DNA of 64,000 bases from Straminergon stramineum (GCA_963920665.1 OY987265.1:2671001-2735000), one strand, 5' to 3'. Positions 10,852-22,983 are shown, counted from the first letter of the stretch. Program-made: numbers and translations. The notes: a model not told the origin generated them from the letters alone.

Positions 10852-13205
10852 TTAGGGTGAATATGGAACCAGACTTAGATTGGTCTCCACTTTTGGCTTG
10901 TGAAAATATGATGGCCCACCCACTACTACACAATCAGCATCCACCCATTGGCCATCCTTCATGATATTTGTTGTGTACTCATTTACCTCCTTGGACATTT
11001 TTTTATCCAATGAAAAGCCCCAATAAGACATCCAAATTCCATATGATAGGGTCACCACATGCCAAGCAATTTTTTAGTCCAGCAAGAATCACTGCCCTCA
11101 TGCAAGGGGGATGATAGAGGCACCCACATGAGAGAGGGACAAATGTATTTTCAACGTACAATCTTCCACAGCATGGGCATATCATTTGCATCGAACCACA
11201 TATAGGCAACTTCCGAAGGGTGTGTTTGGGAAACAAATCCACTTTAGACATGGCATCAAGGAGATTACATTTTGCATCTTTAATAGAATTGACCATAATG
11301 GTGAGCTCTCCTTGTGCAACTTCCAACTTAGCTTTGTTCACATCAACTTCATGTTGAAGATTCTATTTTTGCAAAGCAATATCACAAATTGTTTGGGCAA
11401 CAACAGTGATTTGGATTTTAGCAAATGAAATGTATGAGGTATCCCCTCGAACTTCGGCCTCTCTTTTGCTGTCAAAGAAGAGCTCAAGGTCAGCTGTGTG
11501 GCAAGCTTCTACTTTACTATTCTTCTTTAAGGCCTGTTCCAATTCAATTTCCACTAGACTTTTGAGTTGAAATACATGTATCATAGGCCAATTTAGTTGG
11601 AATCAATTTGAGTATAATATTGTGAGAGTTGTAAAATTATACGGTAGTATTCTGAATACTAAGTCAATTCAACAGGCCAGAGTCTTCAATGGAATGCCAT
11701 CACGAAAACATTTGAAAAAAAGGAGCACGAGAGGTATATGCATGAGTATGAATTTTTGTTACTACACCCTATATTAGAATCTATATTTAGTAACCTTGAT
11801 GGAATGCCATCATGAAAACGTTTGAAAAAACTTAGAAGTTGGCCGAGAAGCCCTACTGTCCTGACTAACTACTCACTAGTTAAACAATGTGAGGTTCATA
11901 CTTCACAAGTCTACTACCATCTTTGAAGGCTATGGTGCTAGTGAGTCGTCTACACTAACTAAACCTCAACTCACTAGCTAAACCCTGAACTCACCAATTG
12001 AACTACTAGCCAACTACCGCACCAACTAACTGCCATTGACTCGGTTGCCAAATCTGTTGAAGAGATAGGTAAAAGTGAGATTGCCACGGAGCTCAGAACT
12101 TACCTCCTCCCTAAGTCATTTTGTCCAAAAAGGCCCTCCATCTTAGCTTTGGCGCTAGGTTTTTCAAATGACATGATGATTTTGCAGTAGCCAACCAAGC
12201 TTTGGCACCACCCTACACTCAAAATCAGACATTCTTGACTTGTGATGATAGTAGTCAGGTACATCATGATAACTTGCTTAGCTCCATTTAGCCTTCCAAG
12301 CTAAGGTATGAGTGCCTTTAAGCATCTTCATTAGAGAGTCTCAAGGGCCCAATTACCACCCTAAATTTTTTCTAATGTTCACCACTCTTTCTCTACTAGA
12401 ATTTGTAGCAATTGCACAAAAGAAGATAAGAGGTTACAAACTCAAAGTTGAATGATAGAATGAAGGAGTACAAAAATTTGAGTTTAGATACGAATTAGAT
12501 AGAAATCAAGGAAACCTTAGAAAAACAATTAGAACCATTAAAAATAGGATAGATTAAAAAGTTCCGTTGAATTAGTGAAAATCTTATCAAAAATCATATC
12601 TTTCCAAATCAACTTGTAGAATAAAATAAGTAGGTTTAAACCATGAGAAAGAAAAGAAAAAATCTCCTATATCTATATTCTGCCAACTTGTATTTAAAAT
12701 CCACTCTTCGAGCTATAAGCATAAAATGGCAAATGAAGGAGAACTTCAGGATCTATACAACAACGTACAAAATAACTCACAGAATGAGGTAAGTTACTAA
12801 ATAATCTAAATTTTATTAATTTTCAAAGTAGGTCAATGAATACAATTTTAGTAGAAAGACTTTATATTATTTAGGACTAATCTTTGTAAATATGTTCGTT
12901 TCCAGTGACTTCTTTGAATTCAGGATTTTAGGAAAGAGTCCATTGCTTAGAAGGCTCAATGGACAATGCTTAAACACCCGTTAGGAAATAAATTAAGATC
13001 AAATAAAAAGAACCTATCATGTAAGTTGTTTACCATGGGTGGATAAATAAACACTCACACCGATCGACTCTTTAATCTTCACTAACGAATACGTCTCACA
13101 CATTTCAGTAGTATCACCTTTTGAAATTGTATGCCATGAGTGAAAAACTATAATGCAGCCATTGTCTTGAAGGTGCTTCTCTACATAAGCACATGTTGAA
13201 TTCAA
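10852..13205 (-). pseudogene. Decayed multi-exon gene with RING-like zinc finger
   Basis: Minus-strand coding remains, 5' to 3': 13205-13017 (contains DNGCIIVFHSWHT); an exon-like segment 12212-12104 bounded by GTGTAG and GTAAGT (contains AKAWLATAKSSCHLKN then LRWRAF); 11584-11363 (helical, charged, coiled-coil-like); 11341-11003 with CPCCGRLY, then PLSCGCLYHPPCM and CLACGDP, a cysteine/histidine spacing like a RING or related treble-clef finger. An in-frame TAG separates the third and fourth pieces (near 11360), and a frameshift near 11045 moves the end into 11058-10852 (IWMSYWGF). The gene is therefore broken. The methyltransferase-like fragment at 3780-4193 on the same strand may come from the same kind of gene. 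RING fingers usually mark ubiquitin ligases, but that role cannot be claimed here. Confidence 0.45.
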
Positions 13206-13956
13206 AGCCTTCTACTCTTCATCCATGTTCTATGTGGGATCCTTATTTTTTGGACAATCCACTCTTGGCACAAATAAATTTTTTGGATAGTAAAAAATGA
13301 TGAGGTTTGTTCCCGACTTCCAATTCACTTTTCTATTATACATACATGGCTTCCATGTTGAGAGTTGCAAGACTTGTCTCATTCTCAAACTATTTGATCT
13401 ATAATATGACTATCTCCCAAGTAGTCAAAGTAAGGGATAAGAGTTTATTTTATTTGCATGAAGATATGTGCACCTATAATCATCGCTTACAAAATGCAAC
13501 ACCTACATGATAAAAACTAAAAAGCAACATTAAAACTTAAATATTCATGAAATAAGAGTAACACGATGTACACAATCAGAACAGGAGAGCCAAAGAGAGT
13601 CTAGGGTTGATTTTTGGTGCACCTACAAACAATACTTGAGAAATTTCATAACTTCTTCGTACAGTGACCAAATGATGCATGCTAAAGGTTCATTGGAACT
13701 CTCTTTCACTTGCAAAGTGCCAAATAAGATTCATTAAAACTAATTTATGTTTAATATTAGTAAGTGTACAATGCTCAATTGCTCAACTTTCTTGATCAAA
13801 GAGTATGTTCAATCATGAGTTTTTGCCTCGAACTTGGATCTTCAGTTCATAATTCGTTGTCCGCTCAAACTCCAGTTATGAGCATTCTTATGCACAAGTG
13901 CTCAAATTCCAATATCGCAAAACTTGTTTTATATATTTTGATGGGGCTTCTTCAAT
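13206..13956. other. Intergenic, nothing recognised
   Basis: Two 67-codon plus-strand frames (13307-13510, 13764-13967) carry no motif; the second runs into P4. Confidence 0.4.
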
Positions 13957-13960
13957 TTAA

Positions 13961-14557
13961 CCCCTAAAGAATCCAGACACATTTAAGACATAAATTGTCA
14001 AAAATTGCCACTTTTTAGGGCAACAAGAAAAAAAATGATCATTTTTTTTTTTTCAAAATTCAACCATAAAAATTTGTACTAGACTTCTTTGGGAACATGT
14101 GGAAATTATTTTAGAAATTTTGAGCTCATGGATTGAAAGATTATAACATTTGAAGTTAGGTGAAAAAGTTTATTTACGACCTTGCCCGACAGGGCTTTCA
14201 AACTTTAATTCCTTCTAGAGTGAGATTCTTACACTAAATAAGGTTATTTTTTTTGACATTTTCATCTTCTATCATGTAAGCTTCACTGCTATACACTCAC
14301 CAAATTTCAAAATCATAGGAAGAATTTTGCACATATTTCCCAAAGTTGCCCAAAGCTACCCAAGCTGTCTACAAAGTTCAAGGTAGCATAACTTTTGATC
14401 CAAGCACCCGATTGAAAAAACAAAATTAGATTTTTAGGAAGGGGTACATAGTTACACATTATGTCCAAATTTCATGAACATTTGACCAAAAATGACTTCA
14501 TAGAAACCTACCCAAGATTTCTTGAGTACTTTGAATGGACACTTGGTCCTTTAGGGG
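13961..14557. mobile_element. TTAA-flanked element P4
   Basis: Flanked by TTAA at 13957-13960 and 14558-14561. Left end CCCCTAAAGAATCC, right end inverted CCCCTAAAGGACC. 597 bp, non-coding. Same terminal consensus as P1, P6 and P7 but a different interior. Confidence 0.8.
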
Positions 14558-14827
14558 TTAATAACAACTCTGGCCAATCAACAATGTAAACAATATAGAA
14601 GGTGTCGAGGTAGCGGTAAGTACAGAAATATAATTGCAACGTCGGAAGCGCTGACCTAGTAGTTCACAAAAAGTCGTTGCATATTGCCTAGACACATCAA
14701 AAAAATAAAATTTCTGTAGTTACGAATTACAGACTGAGGAGTCAAATTTCCCTGAAAATGATCTACAGTAGCTACATGTGTGACTGAAATTTGTCGGACA
14801 TCAAGGGACTCTTACGCGTTTCCCACA

Positions 14828-14902
14828 TTCCCTGTCTCATTTTCCCCTGTGAGCGACAATCCTGTGACTTTCCCCTGTGTCCCAATCCTGTGAGACAGGG
14901 AA
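14828..14902. repeat. Small stem-loop
   Basis: 12 bp perfect inverted arms TTCCCTGTCTCA (14828-14839) and TGAGACAGGGAA (14891-14902) around a loop with several further CCTGTGA repeats. Related CCCTGTGAG phrases recur near 38045. Confidence 0.4.
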
Positions 14903-15029
14903 CACAAAAGAGTCCCGAGTGTTGTCGGATTTGGCACATTTGTATTTTGTAGTCCAATGTTTCAGATCCCACAATCTGGATTCGTGAGCTACAGTGAGAT
15001 GACATCCACTCATTCTGGCGTAGAATTAA

Positions 15030-15407
15030 ATGCAATTCACTGTTCAAAGCTCGGCGGGTTCAGATTCGTCAACCCAAATTACTGCAACTAATAATAAGCA
15101 ACCTGGACAGACTCGCAGAAGCGTGCGAGGAACCAGTGTTTTTAGATTGAGAAGTGATACTTTGACTGAAAAAAAGGTAAGCTTGGCGACTAGACTTCCT
15201 TTTGATAGTCATTATTACAGTATCTTGTGCACTTGTCTGTGCATGTTGGAGGAGATCATTAACTGCCGTGTCGACGCCGTTCCATAATATCATACCATAC
15301 CATGAATAGTAGTTAAAAATAATAAAATATATAACGTTGAGTAAATATGTTCCTTGCAGATGCAGAAGACGCGTGGAGTATTTCCCAATTGTCAATGGCA
15401 TCAATAG
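15030..15407 (+). CDS. Possible two-exon small gene or gene fragment, unknown
   Basis: An open segment from ATG 15030 ends at a strong donor (AAAAAG then GTAAGC, 15176/15177). A good acceptor (TTCCTTGCAG, ending 15359) continues in the same phase to a stop at 15405-15407. The predicted product is about 64 residues, hydrophilic, with QPGQTRRSVRGTSVF. A 176-codon frame covers the same DNA on the minus strand (15599-15069), so only one strand can be right, or neither. No family recognised. Confidence 0.3.
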
Positions 15408-15851
15408 CGAGCTAGAGGGATCGAATTGATTCCAACGTAGGATGAAGACTTGTCCGAATTTTTCGCATCTCGTTCTGTTTTTCTCTGTCTCCCTTGGAAT
15501 CTGACCTGGTATTCCTGCTAAAATGATGAGATTCGCACTGTTAACAACAATAATGCTGTAAAAGCATCCCAACAAGGTCTTGCGCATGCTTCCTATCATC
15601 CTATCAAGGGTACAAAATAGGTATATCCAAAATCAACCCCAGGTGCCAGGAGGGATAGCCCTTGTGGCCTACGAGGCGTGCTGCCGGTGTGGTTTGTTCA
15701 ATTATTCCCTTTCCCTCTTTCTTAACTCAAGGCTGGGCTGCATTATGTCCTTTTGCGTTCAATTTGTGTCAAAATAAAAATACATAGAAGGTCGGCACAA
15801 ACCGAAAATCTATAGGAGTTATTTTGGCTGACGTTTTGAGGTTTGCACGTC

Positions 15852-16107
15852 TAGCTGTACAGAATAGAAAGTCTAAGGGGGATATAGTTCCATGTTGAAA
15901 ATATAACCCGGGGTATAGTTGTACAGAATGGAAAGTCTAAGGGGGGTATAGTTCCATGTTGAAATTATAACCCGGGGTATAGCTGTACATAATAGAAAGT
16001 CTAAAGGGGGTATAGTTCTATGTTGAAATTATAACCCGGGGTATAGCTGTACAAAATAGAAAGTCTAAGGGGGGTATAGTTCCATGTTGAAATTATAACC
16101 CGGGGTA
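15852..16107. repeat. Tandem array, 4 x 64 bp
   Basis: Four head-to-tail units start at 15852, 15916, 15980 and 16044, each beginning TAGCTGTACA or TAGTTGTACA and ending with ATAACCCGGGGTA. Units differ by only a few substitutions, so the array is fairly young or homogenised. No coding frame runs through it. Confidence 0.9.
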
Positions 16108-18282
16108 ACGCCCTCCTGCCTGTAAGTTCTTGTGTTAGTAAGATAGTCAATTGAGAAGGACTGAGTTTTGGCGACTCTCGTCAATTAAGCCCCATTTGCA
16201 ATACAATAAGCTTAGAGCATCGCCACTGTTGCTCAGTATATGGGCCCGGCACGGTGGTTACTGAGCCCGGGAGTGATGTCGCCCCCCACCGTAGACTTAG
16301 GGACACTGAATCCTAGACCGGCCGCTTGAAAATATGGTTTGGCACGCCATCTTCCCATGTTAGTTTATATTTACTGAGTTGCAATTGTCGGGATCCTTGA
16401 AGAACAATTGTCAGCTTTTGTCAACTCCCTGAAATGAGCTCTCTGATGTGTTGCTTCCTGATTCTTTTCCTGTCACTTGCTAACGTGGCCAAACAATATA
16501 ACCCACAAGCATCCTATTTTACATGAACAGTAGCTACTAATCAGAGCATGATGTGGAGCCATGCCGTGAAAGAGTGGGGGAGCAAGGTAGTACCAGTTCT
16601 ACATCTAGGAAGTCAACACGGCACAACTCCTTTGCCGAGTCACATTTCCTGCGAAACGGTGGCGATGCTCTTAGAGGCAAGAGGCCATGGAGAGCAAGTT
16701 TTGAAGTCTTTATCATACTAGCCTCCGAGTTCGATTGTACAGATAGAGAATTATAAAATTAGAGAGATTTTTACACGTATACAGGGTGGCTTAGAAAAAC
16801 AGACACGTCCTCAAAAACGTGGAGGGCTTATAATTAGAGCCGTGATTGACCCGGCAATGTTGTCTGTGTTAAGTTCTGCTGAGTCCGATGGAGCGTCAAG
16901 TTCTGGCTAATGTGTGTCAATTTTCTAGCTGACGTTCCAAGTCTTCTTAACTTCGGCGAGACTGCACAGGCACTAGCTCTATGAAGGCTGAAACTCGATC
17001 TACCTTTGTTATTGCAAAGCTGTCCTGCAGCAAAGACTGGAGCAAATCGATCTACGTACGGCGATTTTGAATCTAGCTACTCAGTAGGTTGGACCAAGAT
17101 TATATCATCAGGAGACCCGGAGCTTCATTAGCTTTAAAATGATATCGGATGGCACTTATTATATATCTGCAGCGCGCAGTTGCTGATCGAACAGATCGAT
17201 CACTCTTCAAATTTGCTCAAATCAGTCATATCAGCCTCAAGTGATCTGTTGTTTGCAATAGAAGAAATAATTGATCGATTGGAAGGTCAAAGTTTGCGCA
17301 GGTCAACTACTCTGCAAAGCGAAGTTGTCTATGTGTGTTCGTCGAATGCTATATAGAGGTATTGTCTCCTTATTCTCCTTATTCTGGCTAAATTCATCAT
17401 AAATATGTGATCCGAGAATGGTTTTCTCAAGCTAGTGGTGCAAAAGCTAGATAAAAAAATTGTCGACTTGGAACTTACCGTGATTTCCAGTTACACTAGC
17501 TGTTGACGAACCGATCAATTGAAGCTATATGCATTCACAATGAAGTAGATTATGGACCGGATATGGGACAGGGGAATACATACAATTAAATTCCGCTATG
17601 GTCTCATTCTTGCCATTGAGAGGGTCAAGGAATCGTTGCAATTCCCTAATAGGGAAGGAAGTTGGAAATCGAATACTGATCATTTTGACACTTTGGAGGA
17701 CTGCAAATAATCTCATGTTTTGAACAATATATCTAATAATCTTTAGTCTTGCTTAGCCTTCTATTAGTTGTAGTGATATCTTTGTAGTGAATGTTAAGTG
17801 GATAGGACTTAATTCTTGTTTGCACTTAGTGTTAGAAATACTGTTAGTAAAGGATTTACGAATGAATTTAGGTAAATTATTCGATCGTTTGGGCTAGATT
17901 CACTTTGACAACACCGCTCCTAACATTAGGTGCAAACAACTTCAAGTGAGTTGTCCAAGTTGACTTCTTAGTTGTCCGCTCAGAATCATTTTAGAATCTA
18001 GATACGAGTATTTTGCTACTATATTATGGTCATATTTGTTGAATTGGTGTGTTTTGGTCTCTCAGAGCACCAAGACTGTGACATTCATAAGATTGGGTAC
18101 ACAGATCTGAGGTTCAATTCCGAACAGGAAATTGCAAAATGTCAATATCTTCAGTTGATATTTTGCCAATTTACTGAATATGATGGTAATTTTGTTGTAG
18201 CAAAGGTCCACCTCTGCTCTGGGATTTTTCCCATTTCTTTTTTGTAAGTTGCTCTTGGTCAGCCACTGCTTTTTGACCTACT
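16108..18282. other. Mostly non-coding; one short open frame at 16548-16721
   Basis: Normal-complexity, less AT-rich sequence without recognisable repeats. A plus-strand frame of 57 codons starts at two adjacent ATGs (16548) and ends at TAG 16719-16721; it contains LGSQHGTTPLP and CETVAMLLEARGHGEQVLK. This reads like protein, but there is no family match and no splice support, so I do not call it a gene. The rest holds nothing I can support. Confidence 0.35.
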
Positions 18283-18771
18283 TCACCAAAATTTGACAGA
18301 TTCTTGACATAATTTGATTTTTTTTGGCACTAGCTGTAAGGCAGCTAAGGCTTTAGGAATTTGTGAGAGGAAAATGAGATTGTTGAGCATGATTTCAACA
18401 AAAATTTGTTGTATGTTGTCAATAATTGTATCCTGCAACCTCCCTTCTTGCAGGATAGAGACGGTTTGATCTTGTTTCAATTGAATATTCTCTGTTTGTG
18501 TTTCCACAAGAGAAATCCAAGATGGAAATTGGATTAATGTCTTTTTGTGTCTATAGACAGCTGCCCATTTGTGTCCAAATTCCATTTCTAGTGTATCCTG
18601 TTCAATCATAACTAAACATGGACCATGAAATTCTTCAATAATTTTATAGATGGACATTTTGGATTTCTCCTTGTGTTTATGATGTTTTATCAACTCTAGC
18701 TGTAATATATAGATAGGCAATTTCATAAAAATGGTTGTATTATTCCACCTTTTTGATGGAATGTCGTGCAA
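18283..18771 (-). CDS. Hypothetical 162-residue open frame
   Basis: Uninterrupted minus-strand frame, long for DNA of this composition. The first codons lie in the MITE at 18716-18827, so a later ATG (for example that of MSIYKIIEEFHGPCL, about 18660) is the more natural start if it is real. The product is mixed hydrophobic and charged (EMEFGHKWAAVYRHKK; later a Leu/Ile-rich tail) with no signal peptide or clear domain. It could equally be an exon fragment or chance. Confidence 0.3.
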   Translation of the reverse strand: MHDIPSKRWNNTTIFMKLPIYILQLELIKHHKHKEKSKMSIYKIIEEFHGPCLVMIEQDTLEMEFGHKWAAVYRHKKTLIQFPSWISLVETQTENIQLKQDQTVSILQEGRLQDTIIDNIQQIFVEIMLNNLIFLSQIPKALAALQLVPKKIKLCQESVKFW

Positions 18772-18827
18772 TTCCTAACATATTTTGTGCCATTTTACCG
18801 TAATACCGCCATTTTAATGAAATTGCC
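18716..18827. mobile_element. 112 bp MITE, GGCAATTTCATT family
   Basis: Inverted ends GGCAATTTCAT with the extended inner match ATGGCGGTATTA. Flanked by TA on both sides (18714-18715 and 18828-18829), as expected for a 2 bp TA target duplication (Tc1/mariner/Stowaway type). Near-identical interior to 20234-20346, including the phrase GTGCAATTCCTAACATAT (inverted there). Confidence 0.75.
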
Positions 18828-18829
18828 TA

Positions 18830-20233
18830 TTAGTTTCTGTCTTTTGATATATTGATTTGTCCTAATAGTGAGTGTGACCCTAATTTTCAAGGTGATGCCA
18901 ATTTCCCAACTTCACTATTATGACAAATCAACATAGTTCTTTTGGAAATTCTTTTCAAAGTCATAGTGATTGTACAGATTCCATTGAAGTTGAACAAAAT
19001 CCTTCTTCTCATACATGGCATCTACGGTGGGTACCCCCAAAATTGCCTTGTGTCTAAAAGCGCCATCTACAACAAGTGAACATTCCTAAATTCGGTTATA
19101 TACCTATTTGCGTAGAGCACTTTTAGAAACAGACTTTGACTGTGAATGACTTTTGCATATAATATCCAAAGGATGTGTTCTTTGGTGCATAGGAACCTCC
19201 TTTTTCTTGCCAATAAGGAAATATAAAAATCTCATCAGCCCAATAATAGTAACAATGCACAGTACCAATTTGTGGCGCTTTTGGGTGTATCTACCTCAAG
19301 TTACTTTCCTAGTCATTGGATGCAGGATGGCCACTTAATTTTTATTTCCTTGTTTTAACTTGTAGAGTTTGATGTTGGGCATGTAAGCATGAAAATCTTC
19401 AGCTATGAGCAACTGGTATCATTCATCAGTTTTGTTTGATGTGTAATTCTGAAGTCTGTCATTCCTTCTCATGGTCAACTCTGTTTGAATAACAAGGAAA
19501 GTTGTTTGTCACCAGAGAATTTTTGTTGATTAATATGGCGAGAATTGTCCAATTGTTAAATTCACATGGATGAAATCTTATTCCTCGTGCCAAATTAGAG
19601 ATATCCAAGTGCTCAAAGGTCTTGAAACTAGGAGTGTAAATTTGTGTCTTTTCTTCTTTACACCAAAAGCAAGTGGCACATGCTAAGTAGGTTACACTGT
19701 CTAGCTTCTATTGGTGAAGTAAAAAAACCCAAATGCCCATCTGAAAAATCGATAATTTTGTGAACTTTTGTAATTCTTATAATTTGGCATTTGAGTACAG
19801 TCATGTCTTTCATAATTTTTATAAAAAGAAATTGTTTTCTCATTTGCAATTCCTGTATGTTCATTTAACTATATGTACATTTGTATTTATTGGTGGCAGG
19901 CACTATATTATATCGTGGCAGAAGGGATTTAAAGTAATGCCTGGTGGGTTTTTGGGTAGCTGGCTGGACATGTTTACTTCGAATTATTCATGAGCACATA
20001 TGCCTGACTCGAGGAGAATTTTGAAACGGATGTACAAGGAGATTTGCCCTATTTTATTCAATGGATTCAATTTTATGAAAAGCAAGAATATGAAATGGGT
20101 ATTTGACGGTCTTTGAATTAAATGAAAACTGCATGAAGTAGAACCCTTGCCTACCAATGCTTGCTAGTAATGATGTTGAATCTTCTACTCATATTGCCCC
20201 TTGAGAAAACTAAAACAAGGTTAAAGGCTTACA
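18830..20233. other. No supported gene
   Basis: Several short frames on both strands (for example plus 19760-19993, minus 19864-19658). An acceptor-like TATTGGTGGCAG near 19898 precedes a short open stretch, but no gene model holds together. Confidence 0.35.
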
Positions 20234-20346
20234 GGCGATTTCATTAAAAATGGCGATATTATGGTAAAATGGAGCAGAATATGTTAGGAATTGCACGACA
20301 TTCCATCAAAATGATGGAATAATACCGCCATTTTAATGAAATTGCC
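20234..20346. mobile_element. 113 bp MITE, GGCAATTTCATT family
   Basis: Ends GGCGATTTCATTAAAAATGG and the inverted match AATGAAATTGCC. The interior is the reverse complement of the copy at 18716. The right flank is TA; the left flank CA is probably a mutated TA. Confidence 0.7.
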
Positions 20347-20796
20347 TATGCTTATTTGTTGCTTTGTTAAGATGTTTTTTTGATCAATAAGATTTTCAAA
20401 AATAGAGTCAAAGCGGCATAATATTGAACTATGCTATGAGAGAGGCTAATTTAGCATAACTTTTAATAAAGCATCATATTCATTAGACAATGAAGAAGAT
20501 GGAACACCTAACTTGTACATTTAATTCAATTTAAATTTTTGGATTTTGCATTTCAAGAAACTATATACATACATTCAAATGTAGAATATAAACATGATAG
20601 ATCTACATCAATACAAAGGAATATTTTTGGGGATTTGAAAAAGTAAAATTCTCTTACTATCAAAGTTTGAATTGAATAGCTAAAAGATTTCATAATTGTA
20701 TTTGCAACATTTTAGAGTACTATATATAGTTGTTCACTTAAAATATGATGTATTGAAAGACCTTTTGAAGTAATTTGAATAGGTTTGTTGATTTTG
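20347..20796. other. Intergenic, AT-rich
   Basis: Nothing recognised. Confidence 0.4.
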
Positions 20797-20799
20797 AAC

Positions 20800-20971
20800 T
20801 ACTAGAAGAAACCCTCATTTTTTTGATGCATTTTTTGTGACATCCACTCTTTTTTATGTCAACAATGACATCAAATGTAACATGAAGATGTTATTTGTAA
20901 CTTAAAACATAACACAAAAACATGTGGATGTAAAAAAAATGCGTCCAAAAAAACAAGGATTTTTTCTAATG
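20800..20971. mobile_element. 172 bp miniature CACTA-type element
   Basis: Ends TACTAGAAGAAACCCTC and, inverted, CATTAGAAAAAATCCTTG are one-base variants of a CACTAGAA terminus. Subterminal inverted matches (GCATTTTTT, then ACATCCAC) extend the terminal repeat to about 50 bp. A perfect 3 bp duplication AAC flanks it (20797-20799, 20972-20974), the size made by CACTA transposons. Confidence 0.7.
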
Positions 20972-22288
20972 AACTTAGAAGAGATAAATTTGTCAAACAA
21001 CATCCAATGACTTGAAGAAAATACTGTCTTGTTGAAGAGGTTGTTCAAGACTTGCACATTGAAGAAATTGTAAATTGATCGACAATGAAATTCTATGAAA
21101 TTAGAGGATTTTTTATTTTTTTCAAAGCTTAAATAGCCTGAATCTTATCTAAAGGTTTAGATTTATTTAACATACAGAATTTGGAGTGAAGAGTCTAAAG
21201 ATTTATGTGGAACTCTTTGAGACAGTTACATGTTTTGAAATGATTGAAATGGCTGGCAACCCTCAACCCAATTTGTGATTATGTGGTTTAGGGTTTTTTG
21301 TAATAAAAAAATTTAGATCTTGTTGAGAGACAAAAATGTAATTTGCAAACTTGCACCTGATGGATGATTCAATCAATCATTTATATCTATAAATTTGCAT
21401 CAGGTGAGGTCTCACTGTGGGAATTCAACACAAATGGTTTGCAAACACAATTAAATCTACGGATATCCAGCAAACATTCATTTGAGAGACAAACCGAGCA
21501 GAACATTCCACATTTTAATATCTCATGGATGTCAAGACTACTTACGATATGCATTGGTACCCCAAATGTCTGTGGACCTTCCCCCCAAATAAAAAATTCT
21601 TGAGAGATGCAAGCCATTTTCTCACCTTCATACTAGGTCATTTCAAATTCAACTTCATGCTTTGGGATTACAGTAAAACAACAATTCCATCAACCTACCT
21701 ATGTGTGGGAACTGAGGTGCAGTATCTGTGGGTTTCTTCAACTTGGGTTTGATCAATGAGGTAACTGATATGCCTTACATCCTTTGTTTCATATTTTATA
21801 CGATTAGATGAAGATGAATCTTCTGAACATATCAACCCTTGTAACTGCTTTGTACTTTAATTTCTGTTGTTTATTTTCAGTGACTTATTTCATTACTAGA
21901 AATTGATCTGGTTTTCAATACTGACCCTGGAGGTCCAGCTTCAATCTGAATCATCTGTCAAAACCTGCAATTTGTTAAGTCTAGGTACTTATTCAAAGTA
22001 GAGTTTTGGGGGCAGGAGCTTGTATCTGAATCAAACCTCCTGACTTCTAAATAGAACAGGTTCTGATATTCTCTCAGGTGATCTCGACTCTTGAATTACA
22101 GTAATTGAATCACTACTGAAAAGCAAAGCTATAGATCAGCCAACTGATTATTGATTTGAGTGGTCCCACAATTTCAAACAAGGGGGAGTGTGTAAGTCTA
22201 CAGAAACTTCCTTGAAATAATTTGATTCCTGGTCAGTTTCTTGTTGCCCTGGTTTTGAAGTGACTTGGAGAATTTGTCTGAACCGATA
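20972..22288. other. Possible scattered exon remnants, unresolved
   Basis: Two overlapping plus-strand frames (21364-21603, 21525-21752). In the third frame around 21670-21750 the sequence reads YVWELRCSICGFLQLGFDQ before a stop and a GTAACT donor-like site. The CSIC pair hints at a zinc-binding fragment only. No model supported. Confidence 0.25.
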
Positions 22289-22419
22289 TAATTTCATTAA
22301 AAATGGCAGTATTCCACAAACTTGGCACCTAAAACCCTAAGACGGCAAGGTCTGAAATCTATACTGGTCATAGAAATGATGGAAAAATGGATGGAATATG
22401 TCCATTTAAACAAAATTTC
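22289..22419. mobile_element. Diverged MITE of the ATTTCATTAAAATGGC type
   Basis: Left end AATTTCATTAAAAATGGCAG, right end CCATTTAAACAAAATT. Its interior (ACAAACTTGGCAC, then GTCTGAAATCTATACTG) matches, inverted, the segment at 27271-27352 within gene A. Confidence 0.5.
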
Positions 22420-22869
22420 CCATCTAGTCAATTACTGAGCCGAGGAGCATGTAGGTATTGAAGTGACTGGGCAAACAATTTCCTTGTTCAAATAATAAGA
22501 GTAGACTATGTTCCACAATAGAACTGGTGACTTTGGGTGACCCTACCTTAATGAAATCTTCAGAAATCAATTTGATTCATGTGCCTTCTTTAAATCACTT
22601 GTTTGTAATGCTCACTAGCTATTAATTGTCACACATGAATATATCATCCTGTGTATCATCCACAAATTCCACAGATAAGCTTAGATCAGGACTGATTTTT
22701 GTTTTGATTGACAGTCTGAGCAAGTAATGTGGCCTATCCAATTGAACTGATGAATTTTTTTTTAATCAGATGCCCCTGTGGCCTGTGGGCAGTGGCATTC
22801 ATGCAGACCTGCCTGCCATTTTCATGCTGTAGCTAATGGAAACAGTTACACTGATTTTCCTCAATGCAG

Positions 22870-22983
22870 GTTGGACTGTCACCATGATGCTGGGAAATCT
22901 ACATTCATGGGCCCTTGACAGAGATTCACTGTTACCCAAATTGCAAATAGAATTGCACAAACTAACAATATGTGCAAACAACA
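22870..22983 (+). CDS. Exon-like segment, unknown protein
   Basis: Bounded by a good acceptor (TTCCTCAATGCAG, ending 22869) and donor (AACAACAG then GTACAT, 22983/22984). The open frame reads GWTVTMMLGNLHSWALDRD and continues SLLPKLQIELHKL. It looks like genuine protein sequence but I do not recognise it. The neighbouring exons could not be linked in phase. Confidence 0.35.

Noticed and set aside
18060..18130. Possible tRNA: a GGTTCAATTCC B-box-like word near 18111
   Set aside because: No matching A box and no acceptor-stem pairing at a tRNA-like distance.
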